Positions 23,269-32,964 are shown, numbered from the stretch's first letter. The stretch: DNA of 42,262 nucleotides from Sulfurovum sp. (GCA_020721815.1 DYMA01000002.1:1-42262); one strand, 5' to 3'. Numbers and translations: made by a program. The notes: generated by a model from the letters alone, not told the origin.

Positions 23269-26166
23269 ATGACAAAAAATATGTTTAATGACAAAAGAAG
23301 AAATTTTCTTAAATTTTCAGGTGTAACGGCTACGATGGTAGCTTCGCAAGGAAGCCTATTTGCCAAAACAGGTGCTGTGAAAATAGAAAACGCCAAAGAG
23401 GGCTATCCCAATACAAACTATACCGAAGCGATGTATCGAAATGAGTTTAGTTTCACACGGGGCAATGTAGAGGATACAGGGTATGCCTATCACTGTGTAA
23501 ACTGCCAAGGAAACTGTGCGTGGGAGATTTGGTCACACAACGGTGTGGTGACGCGTGAAAACCAATCGGCAAAATACCCCTCCATCAACCCAAAAATCCC
23601 CGATTTTAACCCACGAGGATGCAACAAAGGGGTGCAACATTCGCAAGTAATGTATGAAAAAGATAGAATACTCTATCCTATGAAGCGTATGGGCAAACGA
23701 GGCGAAGGCAAATGGAAACGTATCAGTTGGGATGAAGCTGCTACTGAAGTAGCCCAAAAGATTTTTGATGTCATGACAGACCCTACCAAGGGGCCCGATA
23801 AATTGATGGTTCATGCTGGAACAGGACTTTTGACAGAAGGTCGAAGAGGTGGACCACTTAGATTTTCGACTCAATTGGGGGCAAACAGAATCTATCCCTC
23901 TTCTTATCTAGGGGATATGTTCTCGGGTGCTGCGATTGCTTATGGAGAAGGAAACGTTGGATGTACATGGGATTTTATGTACAACGTTGATACAGCCGTT
24001 ATGTGGGGTGGTAACCCTTCGGTCTCTCGTATTCCCGATGCTCACTATGTATGGGAAGGGAAATACAACGGTGCAAAAGTTATCGTTATTACGCCTGAAT
24101 TTAACGGTACAGCCAAATCGGCGGATCTTTGGATTCCTATCAAGCCAGGAAGCGATAATATTTTGGCAGCATCGGTAATCCATGAAATTCTCAAAGAGAA
24201 GATGTATAAACCTGAATTTATGAAACGCTTTACCGACCTTCCTTTCCTTGTCATCAAAGAGAGCAAAAAACTTCTAAGACGTAGCGATATGCAAGAGGCT
24301 GGTAATGAAGAGGAAGAGGTGAGCTTTGAAGAGCAGTTCTATGCTATGGATAACCACACCAAAAACCCTGTACTTATGCCAGGAACTGAGGGAAGCGGAC
24401 AAAAATCGATTCGGATGGATCACATTGACCCTATTTTGGAGGGCGAGTGGGATGTTACACTCAAAGATGGCAAAAAAGTCAAAGTAACCACTGCATTTGA
24501 GATGCTCAAAGCCAATATCGAACCTTTTGCTCCCGAAAAGACAAAAGATTTAACAGGCGTTCATCCCGATACAACCAGACAATTGGCAAAAGATATTGCA
24601 TTGCCCAAAGTCGTATCTATTACCACAGGTTTTTCACTCAACAAATACTTCAATGGTGTTATGACGCTTTGGAATATTGCTTCTATTTGCGGTTTGACGG
24701 GTCGATTGGGGCCTTATGGCGGACTCAATACCGAAAATGAGTTCCAACTCACAGGACTAGGAGAGCTTTCAGGCTTTGCAGGTAAATACGCACCACGATT
24801 TGGTTCAGGATTTGTGGGCGAGTTTGTATTTGGTGATGGACTTAAGACCTTTGATAAGTACTTTAACGACGAAGATGTAAAACGTGCTCAAAACGGTATG
24901 GGCAAAAAAGAGTACATGGAGATTATCAAAGAGATGCTAGCACTTGGCGAGAATGACAAAGGCAACAAAGATGCTAAGCATGGCAATGTCGTCAAACCAT
25001 GGTGGCAACCTGAAGTCTGTTTGGTCGTAGCCGATTCCAAATTTAGAAGAAACAAAGGAACCGATTATCGTGAAGCTTTCTTCAAAAAGATCTCCTATTT
25101 TGCCTATTCTGATTACCGAATGAGTGAAACGGCAGTCTATTCCGATTTGCTTTTGCCTGCAAAATCTCACTATGAGGTATGGGATTTAAGAACCTCTCCA
25201 GGGTATCATCGATTTACCAACCTCGCTCAACCTATTGCCAATATGAAGCCTGTAGGTGAAGCCAAAGATGAGTGGTCGATGATGGAGATTATTGCCAAAA
25301 AGCTCGAAGAGATTGCCAATTTGCCTGAAAATATCGACAAAGCAAAAGTCAAAGATGATAAGAAGTTTGCACGGGAAGGTTTCCATGACCTTACTATCGC
25401 CCACAAAGAGTTTACCAATACCGATGAGGAGTCTGAATCCAATATGGAGCCCTATCTTGGTACGGATAAATTGGCTCTTGAGGCGGCTTTAGCCAAATGT
25501 GAGCAGTATGAGCCATGGACGGTTGAGAAGATGTACAAAGCGGGTGGATTCTTGCAAATCAATGAAAAAGGTGGAAAAATCTCTCCGCTCTATTCGGATA
25601 GACCCTACAACACCTTTGAAAATATGCTCTATAAGGGTGAGCGATTTGAGACGGTTTCGGGTCGTCAAACATTCTATGTTGATCATGAGATTTACATTCG
25701 CATGGGAGCGCATACCAATACCGCTATGGAGGGAATACGCCCAATAGATCCTAAGCGATACCCTTTTACGCTTATGACACCTCATGCACGATGGTCGATT
25801 CACTCCAACTATAAGGCGAGTCGTACACTTCAAAGACTCCAAAGAGGAGTGCCTTATATGCAAATCAACCGCTTGATTGCAGAGCAAAGAGGCATAAAAG
25901 ATGGTGATACCGTCAAGGTTTACAACGCTTTGGGTGAATTTTATGTCATGGCAAAAGTATCAAGTTCGTGTCCGCCCGATAGTTTGGTGATGGAACATGG
26001 ATGGGAGCCATATATGTATAAATACAATCGTGGTCACAATGAGTGTGTGCCTACATCGTTGAATTTGCTTGAGATGGCAGACGGTTGGGGTCACTTGAAG
26101 TTTGGTGGACTTTGGGATGGTAACCAATACGCTTATGACGGTGCAGTACAAATAGAGAAAGCTTAA
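23269..26166 (+). CDS. type II DMSO reductase family molybdopterin catalytic subunit
   Basis: A Tat-exported catalytic subunit of about 965 residues. Numbered from the first ATG (23260), the twin-arginine motif is RRNFLK (13-18). The FS0 cluster ligands follow the NarG spacing: His78, Cys82, Cys86 (YHCVNCQGNCAW) and Cys121 (NPRGCNKG). SSYLGDMFSG (Asp219) supplies the likely molybdenum aspartate ligand of type II enzymes, followed by AVMWGGNPSVSRIPDAHYVWE and the C-terminal pterin domain (HARWSIHSNYKASR, LVMEHGWEP). The family includes nitrate, selenate, (per)chlorate reductases, dimethylsulfide and ethylbenzene dehydrogenases; the substrate cannot be told. ATG 23269 is chosen because GAGAGG is nine bases upstream, while it directly abuts ATG 23260. 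Confidence 0.9.
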   Translation: MTKNMFNDKRRNFLKFSGVTATMVASQGSLFAKTGAVKIENAKEGYPNTNYTEAMYRNEFSFTRGNVEDTGYAYHCVNCQGNCAWEIWSHNGVVTRENQSAKYPSINPKIPDFNPRGCNKGVQHSQVMYEKDRILYPMKRMGKRGEGKWKRISWDEAATEVAQKIFDVMTDPTKGPDKLMVHAGTGLLTEGRRGGPLRFSTQLGANRIYPSSYLGDMFSGAAIAYGEGNVGCTWDFMYNVDTAVMWGGNPSVSRIPDAHYVWEGKYNGAKVIVITPEFNGTAKSADLWIPIKPGSDNILAASVIHEILKEKMYKPEFMKRFTDLPFLVIKESKKLLRRSDMQEAGNEEEEVSFEEQFYAMDNHTKNPVLMPGTEGSGQKSIRMDHIDPILEGEWDVTLKDGKKVKVTTAFEMLKANIEPFAPEKTKDLTGVHPDTTRQLAKDIALPKVVSITTGFSLNKYFNGVMTLWNIASICGLTGRLGPYGGLNTENEFQLTGLGELSGFAGKYAPRFGSGFVGEFVFGDGLKTFDKYFNDEDVKRAQNGMGKKEYMEIIKEMLALGENDKGNKDAKHGNVVKPWWQPEVCLVVADSKFRRNKGTDYREAFFKKISYFAYSDYRMSETAVYSDLLLPAKSHYEVWDLRTSPGYHRFTNLAQPIANMKPVGEAKDEWSMMEIIAKKLEEIANLPENIDKAKVKDDKKFAREGFHDLTIAHKEFTNTDEESESNMEPYLGTDKLALEAALAKCEQYEPWTVEKMYKAGGFLQINEKGGKISPLYSDRPYNTFENMLYKGERFETVSGRQTFYVDHEIYIRMGAHTNTAMEGIRPIDPKRYPFTLMTPHARWSIHSNYKASRTLQRLQRGVPYMQINRLIAEQRGIKDGDTVKVYNALGEFYVMAKVSSSCPPDSLVMEHGWEPYMYKYNRGHNECVPTSLNLLEMADGWGHLKFGGLWDGNQYAYDGAVQIEKA

Positions 26167-26177
26167 GGAGAGGATAG

Positions 26178-27329
26178 ATGTCAAAAAGACAATTAGCAAT
26201 GGTAATGGATCTCAACAAATGTATCGGGTGTCAAACCTGTACAGTTGCGTGTAAGACCCAATGGACCAACAGAAACGGTAGAGAGTATATGTACTGGAAT
26301 AATGTTGAGACATATCCAGGAGAGGGTTATCCAAAAAAATGGATGGAGTTAGGCGGCGGCTTTGACGCTGCGGGTGATTTGCAAGATGGTATTATCCCCA
26401 ATATAGAAGCCGATTACGGGGTGCCTTGGGATTACAACTACGAATCCCTTGCGTCGCAAAACCTTTTGGGTAAAGATGCCGACAAAGATGGATACAGTGT
26501 GCTAGGAGCTTCAACTCCAGGATTTCATCCCACTTCGCAACCCACTTGGGGACCAAACTGGGATGAAGATGAGGGTGCAGGAAACTTTCCTAGTGATAAC
26601 TACTTCTTCTATTTACCTAGAATTTGTAACCACTGTACCAATCCAGGGTGTTTGAGTGCGTGTCCACGAGATGCTATTTTCAAACGAGACGAAGATGGTG
26701 TTGTATTGGTTGATTTGGATAGATGTCAAGGGTATCGCTATTGTATCGCAGGGTGTCCGTACAAAAAAATCTATTTCAACCCAAAGATTTCAAAGTCTGA
26801 AAAGTGTATTTTGTGTTTCCCTCGTGTAGAGGTAGGTCTTCCACCCGCATGCGCCCAACAGTGTGTAGGACGTATCCGATTTGTAGGATTTTTGGATGAT
26901 GAGGAGTCGCAAGTTTACAAATTGGTCAAAAAGCACAAAGTTGCATTGCCATTGCGAAGCGATTACGGTACACAACCCAATATCTACTACATTCCACCTA
27001 CCGAATCTCCTGCCAAATTTGATGAAAATGGCAAGATTATTGAGGGTTCGACAAGAGTACCTATGGAGGAGCTTGAAGCTCTCTTTGGCAAAGAGGTACA
27101 TGAGGTTGTTAAGACGCTAAAAGCCGAACAAGCCAAACGCAAAGAGACAGGCGAGAGTGAAATATTGGATCTTTTGATTGCCTATCACCACTCTGAAATG
27201 TTTAGATTGGACAACAACTACTATCAAGAGGTAGCCAAAGCCAAAGGACAAAATCCCTTAGCACCTATTGATACACGATACATCAAAGGTAAAAATACCA
27301 AAGTACTCTTCGGGGGAGGTCATCACTAA
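26178..27329 (+). CDS. type II DMSO reductase family Fe-S (beta) subunit
   Basis: A 383-residue NarH/SerB-like electron-transfer subunit with four cysteine clusters: CIGCQTCTVAC (15-25), CNHCTNPGCLSACP, CQGYRYCIAGCPYKKIYFN and CILCFPRVEVGLPPACAQQC. Together these would hold three [4Fe-4S] and one [3Fe-4S] cluster. It has no signal peptide and should be carried through the Tat pathway bound to the alpha subunit, moving electrons between the alpha FS0 cluster and the heme subunit. GGAGAGGAT lies before the ATG, 11 bases after the alpha stop. It ends in GGGHH and touches the start of the gamma gene. Confidence 0.92.
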   Translation: MSKRQLAMVMDLNKCIGCQTCTVACKTQWTNRNGREYMYWNNVETYPGEGYPKKWMELGGGFDAAGDLQDGIIPNIEADYGVPWDYNYESLASQNLLGKDADKDGYSVLGASTPGFHPTSQPTWGPNWDEDEGAGNFPSDNYFFYLPRICNHCTNPGCLSACPRDAIFKRDEDGVVLVDLDRCQGYRYCIAGCPYKKIYFNPKISKSEKCILCFPRVEVGLPPACAQQCVGRIRFVGFLDDEESQVYKLVKKHKVALPLRSDYGTQPNIYYIPPTESPAKFDENGKIIEGSTRVPMEELEALFGKEVHEVVKTLKAEQAKRKETGESEILDLLIAYHHSEMFRLDNNYYQEVAKAKGQNPLAPIDTRYIKGKNTKVLFGGGHH

Positions 27330-28540
27330 TGAAAACACTTAAAACACTTCTAGCCGCATCCTTTGTGGCTACTACGGCAATGGCAAATTCATCCATTAGT
27401 GCGGTAAAAGTTGATGATGGTGTTGATCTATCAAAGGTCAAAGCAGATGATAAGATATGGAGCAAAGCAAAAAGTGCAAATATTGTTCTCTATCCGCAAA
27501 CCACTATCAAAATGAATGATAAAAATGCCAATGAGATGAACGCTCAAAATATGGCAAAAGAGGCTAAGGTATTGGCTATCTACAACAAAAATGATGTAGC
27601 CTTCAAAATCAAGTGGAAAGATGAGACGCAAAATGCCACCGATATTAACTCCTCGTCCAATGAGTATGCCGATGGTTTTGCGGTGCAGTTGCCAACCAAT
27701 TTTAGCGACCCGCAAAAACTTCCCTATATCGGCATGGGTTCGGAGGGGCGACCTGTGTTGGTGCATTTGCAAAAAGCCGTTAGGACGCATTATGAGCCAA
27801 ATGGCAACCAAACAGTAGCTTTGCAAGTCAATCGTGACAATACCAATGCCTTTGAAGAGGATTTGGCGGCGTTTGACAAAAATGTGAGCGACGCTGCGAT
27901 TAGCGATTACCAAAGAGCCTATATCGCAGAGGGCTTTCGCTCTATGACGCAAATTCGTGATAATGATAGTGCATTTGCTATGGATATGAGTTATAATAAA
28001 GAGGGATGGAGTGCCATCATGAGCAAAAAGCTAAAAGATGGTTATCTTGATTTGAGTGCATCGGGTGCATTTCCTGTAGCACTTGCGGTTTGGGATGGAG
28101 CAAAATTTGGGCGAGACGGTCTCAAAAATCTCTCGACTTGGGTAGCGGTTGATTTTGAAGATAAAAAGGGTGACGAAGCACTCGTGGCGGAACTCACCCA
28201 AAAACCCGAAGGTGATGCCGTTGCAGGTAAAGCATTAGCCGATACCATGTGTGCTAGTTGCCACTCGTATGGTGATAAAGTAGCAGCAATGCCCACCATG
28301 GCTCCAAATCTTAGTAATATTGGTGGATACTCAACCCATGCCTATTTGGTCGAATCGATTAAAGAACCCAGTGCCGTTGTGGTGCCAGGTTACAATCGAA
28401 ACGCACATAAAAATACAGCGTGGTACACCCTTGGCGAAAAAGGTGAGAGAGTATCAACCATGCCACCAATGATGAGCGACGAGAAGCAAATTGCTGATAC
28501 GGTTGCTTATCTATTGACACTAAAAGCAGAGGTGAAGTAA
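27329..28540 (+). CDS. gamma subunit: heme b domain fused to cytochrome c
   Basis: A 403-residue exported protein with a signal peptide (1-19, ending AMA). Residues about 30-275 resemble the heme b subunit of type II enzymes (ethylbenzene-dehydrogenase gamma type), with IGMGSEGRPV around Met136 a likely heme ligand region and LSASGAFPVALAVWDG near the end. The C-terminal 110 residues form a class I cytochrome c with CASCH (308-312) and a distal methionine in STMPPM (376-381). EbdC, SerC and DdhC carry heme b only, so the fusion gives a direct exit to periplasmic c-type carriers. It overlaps the beta stop and the next start by single bases. Confidence 0.85.
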   Translation: MKTLKTLLAASFVATTAMANSSISAVKVDDGVDLSKVKADDKIWSKAKSANIVLYPQTTIKMNDKNANEMNAQNMAKEAKVLAIYNKNDVAFKIKWKDETQNATDINSSSNEYADGFAVQLPTNFSDPQKLPYIGMGSEGRPVLVHLQKAVRTHYEPNGNQTVALQVNRDNTNAFEEDLAAFDKNVSDAAISDYQRAYIAEGFRSMTQIRDNDSAFAMDMSYNKEGWSAIMSKKLKDGYLDLSASGAFPVALAVWDGAKFGRDGLKNLSTWVAVDFEDKKGDEALVAELTQKPEGDAVAGKALADTMCASCHSYGDKVAAMPTMAPNLSNIGGYSTHAYLVESIKEPSAVVVPGYNRNAHKNTAWYTLGEKGERVSTMPPMMSDEKQIADTVAYLLTLKAEVK

Positions 28541-29019
28541 TGAAAAAATTAGTATTATTCGTAGCAACATCGCTACTTCTTGCTACAGGCGCACAAGCCA
28601 GTAGTACCGATGAGAAAAAGGTAAGCGTATCGACTGTGCCACCTACGCATACCACACCATTAGCCAAAGCATCTTTTGAAAAAAAAGGTTTTTTGACGAC
28701 AAAATGGTGTGCGCAAGAGGGAATGTTTAGCGATTGCCGACTTGAAACGATAGTGTGCGGCGAGGGTGAATGTTTCAAAAAATGGGAGTTTGGCGACAAA
28801 GAGAAGCTGGAACTTGTACTTTTTGTTCATGAAGAGGGAAAATATTATGAAATCACACCGCAAGAGGGATTTCATGTCTCTCATGCTATTGAAGAGGGAT
28901 TGAGTCGAAACGAAGTGACCATCTCAGGTAGCTACGATAGCAACAAAAACATGATTTTAGCTACAGGCTTTGAAGCTCCACCACCACCCAAAAAGTCTTT
29001 CTTTAAGGGCTGTCTATAA
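28540..29019 (+). CDS. small exported cysteine-containing protein
   Basis: A 159-residue periplasmic or lipid-free exported protein of no family I recognise. It has a signal peptide (1-20, ending GAQA), cysteines in TKWCAQEGMFSDC and IVCGEGECFKKW, a beta-rich remainder and an odd tail PPPPKKSFFKGCL with a penultimate cysteine. It follows the gamma gene with a one-base overlap, so it is part of the molybdoenzyme operon and occupies the slot where a NarJ/TorD-like chaperone is usually encoded, but it is exported and cannot be that chaperone. A role in electron transfer, assembly or sulfur binding is possible. Confidence 0.65.
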   Translation: MKKLVLFVATSLLLATGAQASSTDEKKVSVSTVPPTHTTPLAKASFEKKGFLTTKWCAQEGMFSDCRLETIVCGEGECFKKWEFGDKEKLELVLFVHEEGKYYEITPQEGFHVSHAIEEGLSRNEVTISGSYDSNKNMILATGFEAPPPPKKSFFKGCL

Positions 29020-29097
29020 TCCAAAAGGTGACTCTTGTCACCTTTTTCAATTTTACTATCTAGCCTTACACACTTGCTTGGTTTATTTTTGGTACTG

Positions 29098-30447
29098 TTA
29101 CTGTGCAATCAAACAATTTTGTGCTGCTTTGATAATAGGATAGGTGGTAGGTGCCGCCGTAAGAAGGGGTTGGGTGGCGACTTGCAATGAGATGATATTG
29201 TGAATCGTAAGTCCCGCTTCAATCGCCAATCCAATGATATTGATAATCTCCCCTGCCTCTTTGTCGCCAATCACTTGTCCACCGATAACTTGACCGCTGT
29301 TTCGCATGGCGATAAGTTTGACCGATTGTTTGGAGGCATCGCCAATCGTACTGGGGTGGCGATTCATCCCTTCAAAATAGCCCGTGACATAATCAATATT
29401 TTCATCTTTGGCTCTATCTTGCGTCACACCCGCACTCGCAAAGGCTCTATCGCCTATCATCGTAGAAAAGATAGCAATCGTACCGTTAAAACCTTTGAGA
29501 TTTTTAAGCTTATAGAGTGAACTGCCCGCTACTCTTGCTTCAGCCGCTGAGGTAGAAGCCAACATGACTTTGGAGGGGTCACGGGTAATAAAGTCTCGTC
29601 TTCCGCAACAATCGCCTACAGCAAATATATCTTTGTTGCGGGTACGCATGTACTCATCGACCCAAATACCGCCGTATCGAGCCAATTTTAGCCCTGCCTC
29701 TTGAGCCAACTGCGTATTGGGTTTGTAGCCTGTTGCTAGGATAATGACATCGGCTTCGATGGTATTGCCATCAAAAAGCTCAATGCCACTAGCCCTATTG
29801 TCGTGATGTAGGATGGTTTTGGCGTGTTGTCCAAGGGCAAGGCGGATACCTTTGCTGCGCATAATCTCTTCGGCTTTGATAGCCATATCGGCATCAAAAG
29901 AGTTTGCTAAAATATGTCTTCCGCCTATGATAGTAACCTCTTTGCCCACGCTTTGGAGCTGTTCGGCCAACTCTACACCGATAAATCCTGTGCCGATAAT
30001 GACAACTTTTTGTTTGCCTTGAAGATACTCTTTGAGTCGTTTAACCTCTTCGTATTTTTTCTCAATAGTAAAGACATTCTCAAGTGTAACAGCATCTTCA
30101 AAGCTAGGATGCACAAAGGAGATAGAACCCGTCGCAAAGATAAGCTTATCAAAAACAATAGAGTGTTCCAATCCCGTAGCGGTTTTGGCATCAATATCGA
30201 CACTTTGGATAGTATCAACAATTTTGGTGACATTAGCCACATCCCCACCGCAAGGCATAGCGTTTTTCTCTACATCGTTTAAAATCTCCCCAAATACATA
30301 GGGAATCCCACACGGTACTTGCCCTTTTTGATCCTCTTTGACAACAACAATGGTTTTGTCTGGGTAATTTTCATGTGCCGTAGCTGCTGCGACAAGTCCT
30401 GATGGTCCTGCACCAATAATCAATATATCTGTAGTTATGCTATTCAT
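29098..30447 (-). CDS. CoA-disulfide reductase/NADH oxidase-like flavoprotein
   Basis: A 449-residue FAD- and NAD(P)H-binding enzyme. The FAD motif is IIGAGPSGLVAA (10-21), the single redox cysteine is Cys46 in VPCGIPYVFGE, the NAD motif is VVIIGTGFIGVELAE, and IFAVGDCC marks the second FAD contact; the C-terminal dimerisation domain ends TAAPTTYPIIKAAQ. The single active cysteine matches CoA-disulfide reductases, NADH oxidases and NADH-dependent polysulfide/persulfide reductases rather than dithiol enzymes. There is no fused rhodanese domain. It points toward the molybdoenzyme operon from the other strand. A persulfide or polysulfide substrate is plausible from context but not shown. Confidence 0.87.
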   Translation of the reverse strand: MNSITTDILIIGAGPSGLVAAATAHENYPDKTIVVVKEDQKGQVPCGIPYVFGEILNDVEKNAMPCGGDVANVTKIVDTIQSVDIDAKTATGLEHSIVFDKLIFATGSISFVHPSFEDAVTLENVFTIEKKYEEVKRLKEYLQGKQKVVIIGTGFIGVELAEQLQSVGKEVTIIGGRHILANSFDADMAIKAEEIMRSKGIRLALGQHAKTILHHDNRASGIELFDGNTIEADVIILATGYKPNTQLAQEAGLKLARYGGIWVDEYMRTRNKDIFAVGDCCGRRDFITRDPSKVMLASTSAAEARVAGSSLYKLKNLKGFNGTIAIFSTMIGDRAFASAGVTQDRAKDENIDYVTGYFEGMNRHPSTIGDASKQSVKLIAMRNSGQVIGGQVIGDKEAGEIINIIGLAIEAGLTIHNIISLQVATQPLLTAAPTTYPIIKAAQNCLIAQ

Positions 30448-30621
30448 ATCCTATCCTTATGTTAATACGCAATAATAGTCTTTTTTAGTTACAATTTAAT
30501 TAATGAGAGAGTTGCGGTGGGACGAGATGCCCATTGAGATGGTTTTTAATCGACGGCTTACCATTTTTTAGCTAAAATCTTAGGCAATGAATTTCTCAAT
30601 TATAGACTAGGATACAACGTT

Positions 30622-32670
30622 ATGCAAAAACCATTATTGATAGAGATTGGGGTTGAAGAACTGCCCGCCATACCGCTTCTCAAGACTCTTACATCCATTG
30701 AAAAAAGCTGGGCGGATATTTTAAAAGAGTATGCACTTGCAAGCGAATTTAAATTTCTCTACACTCCTAGACGATTGGTGTTGCTCCATGCCAATATAGC
30801 TACCAAACAAGAAGATAGTGTCGTAGAGCTTTTTGGTCCTCCGCTTTCCATTGCTTTTAAAGAGGGCGAACCAACCCAAGCAACGCTTAGTTTTGCCTCC
30901 AAATGCGGTGTAGCACTCGAAGAGTTGGGGCGTATCTCCAAAGGGGACAAAGAGATACTCTACTGCAAAAAAGTCATTGAGGGGCGTTTGCTTGTTGATT
31001 TGCTTCAAGAGATGCTTAGCAAGTGGCTAGGGTCAATGAGCTTTGGCAAAATGATGCGATGGGGGAGTAGGAGTGAGGAGTTTATCCGCCCTTTGCGTTG
31101 GCTTCAAGTGCGATTGGGCGATGATGTGGTACCTATGTCGCTTTACGGTGTGGAGAGTTCAAATCTCACCTATGTGCATCGCATGGTGGACTTTGAGCCC
31201 AGAGTGGTTACTTCTATTAATGACTATCACGATATTTTAAAAGAGGGAGCGGTTATACTCAATCCCAAAGATAGAAAAGCTCTAATTGAACAACAATTTG
31301 ATGCCATTGAGGCGCAACACAATATCTTGATTGAGCGAGATGAAGCGTTGCTTGATGAAGTCGTGGCGATTACGGAGTATCCAACGGCATTGATGGGAGG
31401 CTTTGATGAACGCTTTTTGGAGTTGCCCCCTGAGGTGATTACTACCTCCATGAAAGAGCATCAACGCTACTTTGCCGTCTTTCAAGCGGGACACTTAAGC
31501 AACCAATTCATTGTCGTAAGCAACGCCAAAACCTCCGATTTTTTCAAAGTCGTAGCGGGAAATGAGCGGGTACTCAAACCTCGTTTGGCTGACGGAATGT
31601 TTTTTTACTACAACGATTTACGCCGTGGTCTTAGCACCAATGGGCTAGAGAAGATTCAATTTATGGATGGATTAGGAAGCCTTAAAGAGAAAATTGAGAG
31701 AGAGGCCAATATTGCCATACGATTGTTGCATATCTACGATGAGATGCTCCAAAAAGATACCCGCAAACAGAGCGTCGAACTTGCCAAACTCCTTAACCGT
31801 GCTGTTTTCCTCTCCAAAGCCGATTTGATGAGTGAAATGGTCTATGAGTTTACTGAGCTTCAAGGACTCATGGGCTACTACTACGCCAAAGCCATGGGCG
31901 AAGAGGCTTTGGTGTGTAACGCTATCAAAGAGCAGTATATGCCTATAGGCGATGGTGCCCCGTTGCCTAGCTCTATCTTTTGCGCTATTGTATCTATCTC
32001 TATCAAGCTTGATACCATCATAGGACTCTTTAGCGTGGGCAAAATCCCTACGGGTTCAAAAGATCCCTATGCGTTGCGTCGTGCCGTCAATGGAATTGTT
32101 CGTATGGTGATACATTTTGATTTACCTTTTGACCTCAATGATATTATCGATATGCTCAAAGAGGGGTACGTTGCTTTTGATACCCATGTGCTCAAAACCT
32201 TTATTTTGGAACGTGTCAATAAGCTAAGTCTTGCCAATCCATCGCTTATCAATGCGGTGTTGGCTTCGGGCGAAATGGATATCAATAAACTCTTCAAAAA
32301 AATCAACGCACTTGATACCATCGTAGCCCAAGAGGATTTTGATGAGCGTTTCTCAACCTTTAAGCGAGTTGCTAATATCTCCAAAGATATTAATCTTAAT
32401 GTGCCACTACCTATTGATACGACGCTCTTTGGTCACGAGGCAGAGGTCAAACTCTACAACCATTACATCCAAATCACAAACAAAACATACGCCAACTATA
32501 TTGAAGAGCTTGAAGCTCTCTTTACGCTCAAAGAGCCTTTGGATCGCTATTTTGATGAAGTGATGGTTAATGTCGAGGATGAAGCTATCAAAATCAACCG
32601 CCTCCACACGGTAGCCTCTGTCTATAAAAGCTTTAAAAATATCGCCGATATTAAAGAGATTTCGATTTAG
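30622..32670 (+). CDS. glyS: glycyl-tRNA synthetase beta subunit
   Basis: A 682-residue beta chain of the bacterial alpha2-beta2 glycyl-tRNA synthetase, responsible for tRNA binding; the alpha chain (glyQ) is not in this window. Recognisable: MQKPLLIEIGVEELPAIPLL at the start, FLYTPRRLVLL, SFGKMMRWGSRSEEFIRPLRW, FLELPPEVITTSMKEHQRYF, HD-like LLNRAVFLSKADLMSEMVYEFTELQGLMGYYYA, GDGAPLPSS and SKDPYALRRAVNGIVRM. Full length. It is followed by rpmI after 79 bases. Confidence 0.96.
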   Translation: MQKPLLIEIGVEELPAIPLLKTLTSIEKSWADILKEYALASEFKFLYTPRRLVLLHANIATKQEDSVVELFGPPLSIAFKEGEPTQATLSFASKCGVALEELGRISKGDKEILYCKKVIEGRLLVDLLQEMLSKWLGSMSFGKMMRWGSRSEEFIRPLRWLQVRLGDDVVPMSLYGVESSNLTYVHRMVDFEPRVVTSINDYHDILKEGAVILNPKDRKALIEQQFDAIEAQHNILIERDEALLDEVVAITEYPTALMGGFDERFLELPPEVITTSMKEHQRYFAVFQAGHLSNQFIVVSNAKTSDFFKVVAGNERVLKPRLADGMFFYYNDLRRGLSTNGLEKIQFMDGLGSLKEKIEREANIAIRLLHIYDEMLQKDTRKQSVELAKLLNRAVFLSKADLMSEMVYEFTELQGLMGYYYAKAMGEEALVCNAIKEQYMPIGDGAPLPSSIFCAIVSISIKLDTIIGLFSVGKIPTGSKDPYALRRAVNGIVRMVIHFDLPFDLNDIIDMLKEGYVAFDTHVLKTFILERVNKLSLANPSLINAVLASGEMDINKLFKKINALDTIVAQEDFDERFSTFKRVANISKDINLNVPLPIDTTLFGHEAEVKLYNHYIQITNKTYANYIEELEALFTLKEPLDRYFDEVMVNVEDEAIKINRLHTVASVYKSFKNIADIKEISI

Positions 32671-32749
32671 TTCAATTCATTTTAAAACTATTTGGGTAAA
32701 ATATTGTTTCCATTTCTGCTAATTTGGAAATTTTATAAAGGAGTCATTC

Positions 32750-32941
32750 ATGCCTAAAATGAAGAGCAAAAAAGGTGCGGTTAAGCGATTTAAAGTCAAA
32801 AAAAGCGGTTTAGTCAAACGAGGAACAGCTTTTAGAAGCCACATCTTAAGTAAAGTAGATGGTAAACACCACCGACAGATGCGTTCGGCTAAGTATCTTA
32901 ACGCAACCGATGCAAACAAAATGAAAGATATGATTGTCTAA
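32750..32941 (+). CDS. rpmI: 50S ribosomal protein L35
   Basis: A 63-residue basic protein matching L35: MPKMKSKKGAVKRFKVKKSG, then GTAFRSHILSKVDGKHHRQMR. It belongs to the large ribosomal subunit. An AAAGGAG site lies before the ATG. infC, the usual upstream partner, is absent; the order here is glyS-rpmI-rplT. Confidence 0.97.
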   Translation: MPKMKSKKGAVKRFKVKKSGLVKRGTAFRSHILSKVDGKHHRQMRSAKYLNATDANKMKDMIV

Positions 32942-32964
32942 TCAATCCAACCCTAGGTAGCACT

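Noticed and set aside
23269-28540. Calling the molybdoenzyme a nitrate, selenate or perchlorate reductase
   Set aside because: The sequence places it in the type II family but no residue visible here settles the substrate, and the rhodanese context differs from those operons.
27329-28540. Gamma gene as a NarI-type membrane cytochrome b
   Set aside because: There are no transmembrane helices after the signal peptide; it is a soluble exported protein with a CASCH motif.
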